Shown in pieces: positions 1 to 5,936 of a stretch of DNA of 6,111 nucleotides; the first letter of the stretch is position 1, and the number at the start of each line of letters is the position of its first letter. The translations under genes and the position numbers were made by a program. The DNA lies in the NCBI GenBank assembly GCA_002358965.1, contig DEPW01000016.1, forward strand, positions 4,974 to 11,084, read 5' to 3'. This DNA is from Bacteroidales bacterium UBA3382 (lineage in GTDB: Bacteria; Bacteroidota; Bacteroidia; Bacteroidales; UBA932). The notes beneath the pieces were generated by a model. It did no database searches. It was not told where the DNA came from and worked only from the letters and a program-made list of their open reading frames with translations.

Positions 1-270
1 CGCCTCGCCGGCAGCCATCGCCGTAACCGTTCCGCTGTTGTCCACCGAAGCCACATCCGCAGCGCTGCTCGACCACGAAACCGTTTCCTGCGCATCCTCC
101 GGGAAAACGGAGACCGAAAGTGCGTATGTCTCCCCTACGGCGAGCGAAAGTGTTTCCGGCTCTACCGAAACGCTCTCGATGGCGATGTCGGCAGGTTTCT
201 CACAGCCGGAGGCCATGACGAGTCCTGTGACAGCCATGACCGAAATGAAGATTTTCCTTATTGATCTCAT
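1..270 (-). CDS. Big_2 (bacterial Ig-like group 2) lipoprotein, N-terminal part only
   Basis: This is the first 90 codons of a gene that continues past the left edge. I translated it by hand from the minus strand; it opens MRSIRKIFISVM. Residues 1-22 form a lipoprotein signal peptide: a basic n-region with R2, R5 and K6, a hydrophobic core, and a lipobox ending A-S-G-C at C23, followed by E-K-P-A-D. Residues about 28-90 match the start of a Big_2 domain (Pfam PF02368 family): a V-x-V-x-P-x-x-x-x-L-x-V-G-E strand pair, then T-V-S-W-S-S and the V-A-S-V-D-N-S-G-T-V-T-A core. Big_2 domains are extracellular beta-sandwich modules, usually adhesive or structural. The start at 270 is the only in-frame ATG that keeps the signal peptide; the upstream frame meets a TAG at 289-291 with no ATG between. 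It lies 14 nt after the preceding gene and is probably co-transcribed with it. What follows the Ig-like domain is unknown, so a catalytic domain downstream cannot be excluded. Confidence 0.9.
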   Translation of the reverse strand, partial: MRSIRKIFISVMAVTGLVMASGCEKPADIAIESVSVEPETLSLAVGETYALSVSVFPEDAQETVSWSSSAADVASVDNSGTVTAMAAGEA

Positions 271-284
271 ATCCTTGTAATTTT

Positions 285-1775
285 TTATCTAAGTGAAACA
301 AAATCGTTTTCATAGTCCTTTGCAGAAACCGTCAGATCCCCCGTACGCACCAGGGACATTGGGAACTGAGGGATGAGGACATAATCCGACACCACCTCGT
401 AACCGGTCGAATACAGGGCCACATACCCCATTCCGCCAGGAGTCACCGACTCTCCCAGGTACATGAACGGAACCGGGGCTATCGTCGTCGAACCGTTTGC
501 GCTCCATTCGGCCTTTGCCATCTGGTAACCCACCTCGGCCGCCATCTTCATGTCCGTGGCAGGAACCATATCGTACATCGCCATGAAGTACAGTTCGCAA
601 GGGCGTCCGGTGCCTGTCGCGGCGTATGAGACATACACGCTCTCGAAACTAAGTGCTCCCGTTTCTTTGTCGAAATATACCGGCACCTTGAAAGTTCCGT
701 ATATTCCGTCCCAGCCCTGCATGAACAGTATCTCGTCGACTACCGCCGGGCTTATCGATATGTACCACCATGCACTGCCGGAATTGGCTCCGGTCACGCG
801 CCAGTCGCCGATCCATGAATTGTACATTTCCGTACCGTCGCCCGCAATCGAATCTTCGACGATGTGCGTCTCCCTTACAAGAGCGCCGAACCTGCCGTCA
901 GGGCTTACGGGAACAATACATACCTGGTATTCCTGACCGAGATCGAACCCGGCGAAGACGATTCTGCCCTGAGCGTCCTCATCGTCTTCCGAGAACACAT
1001 AATCCGCCACGCCGCCAGTCGTAAGGCGTTCGTAGATTTCGTTGTCCGAACGATTGAAACCCGAAGGGTACAGCACCAGCATCCTGTAATCCGATGCGTT
1101 TACGACATACTCGACATCGACGGCCAGCACATATTCCAGTCCCATAGGATAACATTCGCAGACATATGACACTTGCGGATCCGAATATTCGTCCTGTATG
1201 ATATGGACTACGGCGTAAACGGCACCGCCGTCATAGACAGTCACCGCACAGGCACGCGAATTTCCATCAGGATTGGCCTCGACATCCGCCATGATTATCG
1301 CCCCCTGCTCCACATAGGGCGAAACCCAATCGGCATCGCTCGATACCGTGATTTCGCCGTCCGCCTCGACATAGCCGATCACAGTCCTCCCTGCGCCGCA
1401 GCCTACATACACCTCCTGAGGCAGAGAGGACCCTTCGGCAGGAGCGGGTGCAAACTGGATTAACGTGATATCGAACGATTCGGGGCCGCATGTCACGGTG
1501 AACGAAAGGTCTCTTTGCTCCGCCGTATTGTTTTCCGTGACCTCCATCACGACAGTATCGTCATCGACGGATACCGCACACCAATCGGCCTCAAACTCCG
1601 ATACGATGACCGGCTTGTCGCCTGCATTGAAGACTGTAAGCGACTTGCTTGAAGCTTCGCTGGTAAAATACACCGTGGTATCGGTGACATACGGCGCGGA
1701 AACTTCTTCCTTCCCGCATGAAAGCAAAGAAATCCCGAGCGACAAAAACATCAAATAAATTATCCTGTTTTTCAT
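285..1775 (-). CDS. BACON-BACON lipoprotein with FN3-like module and Trp-rich C-terminal domain
   Basis: This is a 496-aa predicted lipoprotein. The signal peptide ends in L-L-S-C with the lipid-anchored Cys at residue 20, followed by G-K-E-E. A Lys plus acidic residues there resembles the Bacteroidota surface-export signal, so an outer-membrane, outward-facing location is inferred. Residues about 33-109 and 118-194 are two BACON-type domains, each with a central D-W (W65, W150), an R-x(4-5) strand (R88, R174) and a closing I-x-Q (Q107, Q194). Residues about 200-306 are an FN3-like module ending G-R-F-G-A-L-V-R, related to the last module of the two upstream lipoproteins. Residues about 317-476 form a separate beta-rich domain opening W-I-G-D-W with W321, W325, W336, W337 and W355; it recalls the lipocalin-like C-terminal domains of other Bacteroidota lipoproteins, but I cannot name a family. 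BACON domains were proposed to bind glycans or mucin; in at least one characterised glycoside hydrolase the domain acts only as a spacer. No catalytic motif is seen. The ligand is unknown. Confidence 0.93.
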   Translation of the reverse strand: MKNRIIYLMFLSLGISLLSCGKEEVSAPYVTDTTVYFTSEASSKSLTVFNAGDKPVIVSEFEADWCAVSVDDDTVVMEVTENNTAEQRDLSFTVTCGPESFDITLIQFAPAPAEGSSLPQEVYVGCGAGRTVIGYVEADGEITVSSDADWVSPYVEQGAIIMADVEANPDGNSRACAVTVYDGGAVYAVVHIIQDEYSDPQVSYVCECYPMGLEYVLAVDVEYVVNASDYRMLVLYPSGFNRSDNEIYERLTTGGVADYVFSEDDEDAQGRIVFAGFDLGQEYQVCIVPVSPDGRFGALVRETHIVEDSIAGDGTEMYNSWIGDWRVTGANSGSAWWYISISPAVVDEILFMQGWDGIYGTFKVPVYFDKETGALSFESVYVSYAATGTGRPCELYFMAMYDMVPATDMKMAAEVGYQMAKAEWSANGSTTIAPVPFMYLGESVTPGGMGYVALYSTGYEVVSDYVLIPQFPMSLVRTGDLTVSAKDYENDFVSLR

Positions 1776-1792
1776 TTTCCTACATCATTCAT
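1776..1792 (-). other. 17-nt junction with stacked ATGs before the 496-aa lipoprotein
   Basis: Between the TAG stop (1795-1793) and the ATG at 1775 the minus strand reads ATGAATGATGTAGGAAA. It holds three out-of-frame ATGs (1792, 1788 and 1785), all of which meet stops within seven codons. The ATG at 1792 opens a six-codon frame whose TGA overlaps the true start in an ATGA arrangement. Only the ATG at 1775 opens the long frame and gives a signal peptide. An AGGA two bases upstream of that start is too close for a classical Shine-Dalgarno spacing. There is no room for a promoter or terminator. Confidence 0.6.
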
Positions 1793-3946
1793 CTAAAAAA
1801 ATTCAAACTCATCCGGGTCCGAGACACCGTCCTTATGCAATATGTCTGTCTTTCGGGATACCGGTCCGTAATTGCCCTGGGCGTCGATTGCGACCGAAAT
1901 GACGGCAAATTCGAAATCCCATGTGACGAAGAAATAATTGTACGGGAATTTGAAACCGTAAACCGCCAGATACTCGATGACATCGTTGTCGCTGTGCAGT
2001 GACGGATCCGCCCATTCGGCTTCCACCATCGCATATCTGTACTCAACGGCATTGCCTTCAGTCTTCACATAAGCAGGGAGTATGGCATACCCTTCCCGCC
2101 CTTTGAAGGTGTCAGGGTACATCGCGGCAAGATCGGCACCGTCGTAATAGTTGCCATATACCACTTCCGCCGTACAGTCCGCAACTACCGACCCTGTCGT
2201 AGTAATAATCCCGGAGAAGACCATAGGCTGCGAAAACTCGCCCGAAGACGAAAGCTGCACCGCATAAAACTTATAGTCCGTATCCGGAACGAGGTTGTCG
2301 AAAGTCCGGGTCCTCGTCCCTTCGACCGCAAGATACATCTCGACATAGCCCGCAAGATCGGAGACCACGCCGAACCCTATATACAGGTCAGCATCCGCCT
2401 GCATTCCGGCTATGATGTCTTCCTCGGTCATATCTGCGGTCACAAGGTTCCAGCAATACGAAGTAACCGTATCCGAAGGAGTTACCGTCGCCGTTATCGA
2501 ACGGTCGCGGATATCGGTCTCATCGAACTCGAATGTAAGAGGCGGTATCGTAGGATCCTCGTTCGTATCGAAGAGGAGATTGGCCGCATCGGTTATCATC
2601 TCGGCATTGGCGTCAAGCCCTACGCAATATATCATATATTTGGTCTCAGGTTCGAGATCCTCGTAAGGAGGTAGCTCGCGCCGTCCTTTGAAAGTATAGT
2701 TTTCCACATAATCCTGCGGGGTGATGCCTTGCGACATGAGACTTTCGAGTATGTCGTTCAGCAGGAGCTGCATGCTTTCATTGGAAAAACTCCCGTATGC
2801 ACCGAAGAAATCATCGGGATCGATCAGACCGGCCATATAGGCTACATTGGCGTCCGAAGGCGTTACGGTCAGTGTCGCCGAATCGTGTCCGGCATCCACC
2901 GAAAGATCGAAGGTGCAGTCCACTTTCTGTATGGCCAAAGTCCTGAAGTCTTTCTTGCACACCACGGTAAGGTATTCCAGAGAGTCTGTCACTCCGTATG
3001 CGTAACAATAGTACTCGGAATCCGGCGTAAGATTGTCGTATATTCCGTCCCAGTTGCCCTGTTTGAGGAACATCCACATGGTCTCGGTCATCGTCAGGCC
3101 GTAGCTCGAAGCATATTGCTGTATCAGGGCAAGGTCGTCCATGAAGATGTCATAGTCCGAGCCCAGGCCGTCGATGTACTGCTTCGAATCCACCCAGGTC
3201 ACATATGTCATGGATATGGGATCCGAAGGCCTTACCGACACCTTTACAGCGCGCACTCCGAGGCTGTCTATCGAAATGTCCAGTCTCTCGGAAGTAAGGG
3301 AACTCTGCTCTACGGCCACTTCCAAAGGCAGGGCCGAGCCGTACTCTATCTTCAGGACGGCCGAACGCGGCTCCTGTGAAATATTAGGCTCCACGATGAC
3401 AGATACCGACTCTTTTCCGACAGACACCGAACCTATCCACGATTCCGAAGGAGTAGCCGAAACGGTCTCCCCTTCAGGCGCGTTCAGAAGCACATAGTCG
3501 ATATCGTAGCTGCCTCCGAGCACAGGAACGGACAGACTGTCCCCAGACAGTAGAGCCAGCACCGGACCCGTACCATTGTCGGCAGGCTGTATCACATTGA
3601 CCGAATAACTCTCGCCCGTCAGAGGATAGTCTATGACGATAGCGCTCTGCCTCGTCTGCCTGCTGTCGTTCTTGTCCACGATGAAAGAGATCTTTCCGTA
3701 TTCGCCGCAATATATGGCGCCGATCCAGTCGGCCGGACTCTCGGCACGGACGGAGCCTTTCGAGGCGAAATTTTCAATCGAATACGAAATGACATATCCC
3801 CCGCCGTCCGCATCTGCGACTATCTCGGAAAGGTCTTCGATGACAAGTCTTTCCTCCGCGAGAGGTTCATCGACGCACGCGGATGGGAACAGGATAAGTG
3901 ACAACATCCCGGCCAAGAAAGGGATGCATGGCAAAATCTTTTTCAT
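1793..3946 (-). CDS. Large lipoprotein: two BACON domains plus four FN3-like modules with helical inserts
   Basis: This is a 717-aa predicted lipoprotein. The signal peptide (M-K-K-I-L start, hydrophobic residues 8-20) ends at C24 in F-P-S-A-C; Pro at -3 is unusual for a lipobox, but the relaxed Bacteroidota consensus tolerates variation. V-D-E-P follows the Cys. BACON domains lie at about residues 33-121 (D-W at 73-74, R99, V-I-Q ending at 120) and 129-214 (S-W at 169-170, R194, V-E-Q ending at 214). Four modules follow: A about 221-337, B 342-461, C 469-585, D 588-705. A, B and C each carry a P-S-D turn (240-242, 363-365, 490-492), a predicted helical stretch, then a L-x-P-[DE]-[ST]-x-Y strand turn. 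Module D ends with G-N-Y-G-P-V-S-R (691-698). The protein stops soon after D. It is a clear paralogue of the gene just upstream and differs mainly by the extra BACON domain and the missing C-terminal tail. The start overlaps the upstream stop in ATGA, which implies coupled translation. No catalytic signature is visible; a surface binding or scaffold role is inferred. Confidence 0.94.
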   Translation of the reverse strand: MKKILPCIPFLAGMLSLILFPSACVDEPLAEERLVIEDLSEIVADADGGGYVISYSIENFASKGSVRAESPADWIGAIYCGEYGKISFIVDKNDSRQTRQSAIVIDYPLTGESYSVNVIQPADNGTGPVLALLSGDSLSVPVLGGSYDIDYVLLNAPEGETVSATPSESWIGSVSVGKESVSVIVEPNISQEPRSAVLKIEYGSALPLEVAVEQSSLTSERLDISIDSLGVRAVKVSVRPSDPISMTYVTWVDSKQYIDGLGSDYDIFMDDLALIQQYASSYGLTMTETMWMFLKQGNWDGIYDNLTPDSEYYCYAYGVTDSLEYLTVVCKKDFRTLAIQKVDCTFDLSVDAGHDSATLTVTPSDANVAYMAGLIDPDDFFGAYGSFSNESMQLLLNDILESLMSQGITPQDYVENYTFKGRRELPPYEDLEPETKYMIYCVGLDANAEMITDAANLLFDTNEDPTIPPLTFEFDETDIRDRSITATVTPSDTVTSYCWNLVTADMTEEDIIAGMQADADLYIGFGVVSDLAGYVEMYLAVEGTRTRTFDNLVPDTDYKFYAVQLSSSGEFSQPMVFSGIITTTGSVVADCTAEVVYGNYYDGADLAAMYPDTFKGREGYAILPAYVKTEGNAVEYRYAMVEAEWADPSLHSDNDVIEYLAVYGFKFPYNYFFVTWDFEFAVISVAIDAQGNYGPVSRKTDILHKDGVSDPDEFEFF
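1832..3286 (-). repeat. Protein-level tandem array A-B-C-D in the paralogue
   Basis: Within the 717-aa lipoprotein the modules fall at A 2936-3286, B 2564-2923, C 2192-2542 and D 1832-2185. Each resembles the same-position module of the upstream gene more than its own neighbours. In A both have Y-V-T after the P-[SA]-D turn, a following I-D-[AG] and a Cys pair flanking Y-G-V. In B both begin V-D-x-T-F-D and have D-P-D-D-F or D-A-D-T-F after the turn. In D both have Y-P, G-x-[AE]-[GLY], a D-x-[VI]-I segment and G-N-[YF]-G-P-V-x-R. Whole-gene duplication therefore came after the array was assembled. Boundaries are approximate. Confidence 0.7.
3943..3946 (-). other. ATGA start/stop overlap between the two paralogues
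   Basis: On the minus strand the sequence ATGA holds both the ATG of the 717-aa lipoprotein (3946-3944) and the TGA stop of the 663-aa lipoprotein (3945-3943). The preceding bases are A/T-rich (GTATTAA) with no Shine-Dalgarno sequence. This fits Bacteroidota initiation or re-initiation by the ribosome that has just terminated, so the two paralogues are probably made in linked amounts. Confidence 0.9.
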
Positions 3947-5934
3947 TTAATACGCCCTATGTTTGTTTCTTGTTTATCAATTGTCTTATAAGTTTTCACA
4001 GGCCCGGCCGGTTCATACAGATCGGATGCATACGGGACAGCCTGCACGCTTGCCGACATTATGTCGGGATCGAATTCGCCGACAGGGGATACGCCGTCTT
4101 CGTCAAGGACATGCTTGGCCCTGAAGACGGGACCGAAATTGCCGTCCTCGTCATAGGCGACACCGAGATATGTGAACTCTCCATAGTTCAGCCAATAAGG
4201 CATAGGCTCCGACATGCCGATGGACATAAGCTGGTCGATTATGATATCGTCCGTATAGGTCATCGTATCGGTCATATCGCCATGGGCCGCGGTATAATAA
4301 TATCCTACTGCCACATCGTTGGTGGTGACGATGCTCGGGACCAGGGCCATTCCCGGAATGCCGGGGAACTGAGGATATTCGGCCTCCACCTCCTGCGAAT
4401 CGAAATATTTGTCATAGCTCACCTCTATGGTAGCTTGCGACTGATGCTGAGGCAGGGTCCTGAACACATCGCCGAACATGATGCCTGTCGCGTAATCACC
4501 GTCTTCGGTGATGCCGAAAGAATAGAGCGAATATTCCGTATCGCCTTCGAGAGTCTCATATGTATAGGTGCGGTCCCCCCTGAAAGCCAGGAGATTGGCC
4601 ATAAAGTCGCTAAAATCGGACGCCATGCCCTGGGCGATATAGGACTCCGCGGTATTCTCGATTATCTGCCGCACTGCATCTTCCGGAGTACCGTACGGAA
4701 CCACATCCCAGAAATATTTCACCGTCTTGTCCGAAGGATAAGCCTCGACATACGCCCCTCTTGAGGTGATATCGCTGATTTGGAACGAAACTGTCAGTGC
4801 CGAAGCGTCCCCGGGCTTTCCGGTGGTGAAAAATTCGTATCCCGCTTCGGAAACCATCATTCCGTCATAATCCAGAGCCGCCGCAAACACTACATATCCG
4901 GTCTCAGGCTGGAGGTTGCCGAAAGAATAGGCATCCTCGCCGAAAGAGCCTATGCGCTGGATCACATATTCGGCCGGAAAGCCGTACGAAGCGTATTCGG
5001 CGAAAATGTCAGCGATGAAATCCGATACGACCTCATCAGGGTCGCCGCTGCGGAAAGTGTCTGCGTCCATCAGATCGAAATAAAACGGGACAGTGGCATC
5101 CGAAGCCTTTATCACCGCATCGGCTACGAAACCGTCCAGAGTAATGTCGATATCGAAAGTGACATCCACATACTCTATCTCATCCGTAACGAAATACATC
5201 TTGCAGATATCCGTAAGCCTCTCGACATCCGGGCTGACACCGTAAACATAGAAACAATATTCCTGTCCGGCCTCAAGACCGTACAGCTGGACATCCTTCT
5301 CCCCTACGGCGCCGAAAAGCTTGATCACTTCCTCCAAAGGAAGGGACGAAACCTGGGAATAAGCCTGGAAATAAGCCAGATCGTTCTGGAAGACGGTCTC
5401 ATCGTCCCCCATGGCGTCAATCTGCGATTTGAGACGCGCCATCGTCACATACCTCATGTCCGTATCGGCAGGATTCACATGGACGGTCACGGACTGCGGC
5501 GTGATATCTACGATGGCGAGGTAGAAATCATCGTTCGTCACCGGCTCATGGGTCTGTCCTTCGCAATCCTGCACTATCTCTACCACAATACGGTCCGCGC
5601 CGGGATAAGCAATGTATATCTCGCCTGTCCTCTGCTCTTGCGAGTCATTCGGCAATACGGTGAAAGCCACGATGCCTTCGGATGCCGTATCTAACCCGGT
5701 GATCCAATCTTGCTGCTCCGTCATGGCCGAGATTTCGCCGGAACCCGGATCGGACAACGAATATCTTATCACAGTATCGCACCCCGATGCCGGAACCGAC
5801 ATGGTCTTCGATGAAAGCAATTCGAGCCGAGGGTCCTCATGCCGCTGCTCTTCCGGGCCGCAGGAGACCGTCAATGAAGACATGCACAATGCCGCCAATA
5901 TGATGACGGCATTGATGAAGAGATTCCTTTTCAT
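3943..5934 (-). CDS. Large lipoprotein: one BACON domain plus four FN3-like modules, paralogue of the next gene
   Basis: This is a 663-aa predicted lipoprotein. A basic start (M-K-R-N) and a hydrophobic segment at residues 7-22 lead to the lipobox L-T-V-S-C with the acylated Cys at 25; G-P-E-E-Q follows, so acidic residues sit at +4 and +5. A single BACON domain spans about residues 36-123 (D-W at 76-77, N-D-S-Q-E-Q-R at 96-102, closing V-Q at 121-122). Modules follow at about 135-251 (A), 256-372 (B), 379-495 (C) and 500-612 (D). The P-[SA]-D turn is clear in A (155-157) and C (400-402) and reads A-S-D in B (278-280). Module D carries D-G-N-F-G-P-V-F-R (597-605). After D there is a tail of about 40 residues (623-663) that the paralogue lacks. 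The start at 5934 overlaps the upstream stop as TAATG and is the only start giving a full signal peptide. No enzyme motif is seen; the role is inferred to be extracellular binding or scaffolding on the outer membrane. Confidence 0.94.
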   Translation of the reverse strand: MKRNLFINAVIILAALCMSSLTVSCGPEEQRHEDPRLELLSSKTMSVPASGCDTVIRYSLSDPGSGEISAMTEQQDWITGLDTASEGIVAFTVLPNDSQEQRTGEIYIAYPGADRIVVEIVQDCEGQTHEPVTNDDFYLAIVDITPQSVTVHVNPADTDMRYVTMARLKSQIDAMGDDETVFQNDLAYFQAYSQVSSLPLEEVIKLFGAVGEKDVQLYGLEAGQEYCFYVYGVSPDVERLTDICKMYFVTDEIEYVDVTFDIDITLDGFVADAVIKASDATVPFYFDLMDADTFRSGDPDEVVSDFIADIFAEYASYGFPAEYVIQRIGSFGEDAYSFGNLQPETGYVVFAAALDYDGMMVSEAGYEFFTTGKPGDASALTVSFQISDITSRGAYVEAYPSDKTVKYFWDVVPYGTPEDAVRQIIENTAESYIAQGMASDFSDFMANLLAFRGDRTYTYETLEGDTEYSLYSFGITEDGDYATGIMFGDVFRTLPQHQSQATIEVSYDKYFDSQEVEAEYPQFPGIPGMALVPSIVTTNDVAVGYYYTAAHGDMTDTMTYTDDIIIDQLMSIGMSEPMPYWLNYGEFTYLGVAYDEDGNFGPVFRAKHVLDEDGVSPVGEFDPDIMSASVQAVPYASDLYEPAGPVKTYKTIDKQETNIGRIK
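4099..5532 (-). repeat. Protein-level tandem array A-B-C-D (four FN3-like modules)
   Basis: Within the 663-aa lipoprotein, four modules repeat with a period of roughly 117-122 residues: A 5182-5532, B 4819-5169, C 4450-4800, D 4099-4437. A to C each begin with two beta-strands leading into a P-[SA]-D or A-S-D turn and an aromatic residue (R-Y, F-Y, K-Y-F). A stretch rich in Asp, Ala, Leu and Ile that looks helical follows, then G-x-L-x-x-[GE]-[QT] and an alternating Y-x-x-Y/F strand, and a final F-x-T. D keeps the beginning and end but has a different middle. The repeats are diverged and visible only in protein; I see no DNA-level repeat. Boundaries are approximate. Confidence 0.7.
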
Positions 5935-5936
5935 TA
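5931..5936 (-). other. TAATG stop/start overlap
   Basis: On the minus strand the TAA stop of the upstream partial gene (5936-5934) shares its last A with the ATG start of the 663-aa lipoprotein (5934-5932). A TGA immediately follows the TAA in the upstream frame (5933-5931). A one-base overlap of this kind is typical of translational coupling and supports both the frame of the partial gene and the chosen start of the next one. Confidence 0.85.

Noticed and set aside
38..280. An 80-codon Ser/Thr-rich open frame on the plus strand that could look like a small secreted protein
   Set aside because: The minus strand over the same bases encodes a good lipobox and Big_2 domain. The Ser/Thr richness simply mirrors the sense codons.
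1772..1792. Six-codon mini-ORF (ATG at 1792, TGA at 1774-1772) as a leader peptide gene
   Set aside because: It is too short to support, and A/T-rich junctions produce such frames by chance. I keep it only as a description of the junction.
2729..3379. A 216-codon open frame on the plus strand
   Set aside because: It is antisense to modules A and B and part of the second BACON domain of the 717-aa protein. It has no domain or motif, and the opposite strand explains the sequence.
3946..4010. Possible internal promoter in the A/T-rich stretch before the 717-aa gene
   Set aside because: On the minus strand I found no TAnnTTTG (-7) element with a TTTG (-33) element at Bacteroidota spacing, and the stretch is coding.
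3898..4764. A 288-codon open frame on the plus strand
   Set aside because: It is antisense to the end of one lipoprotein and the start of the next. It spans the ATGA junction, has no recognisable domain and shows the same His/Arg/Ile-rich shadow composition.
4780..5694. A 304-codon open frame on the plus strand
   Set aside because: It lies wholly opposite the 663-aa lipoprotein, whose signal peptide, BACON domain and repeats are coherent. The plus-strand product is rich in Arg, His and Ile with no signal, domain or motif, as expected for an antisense shadow in GC-rich coding DNA.
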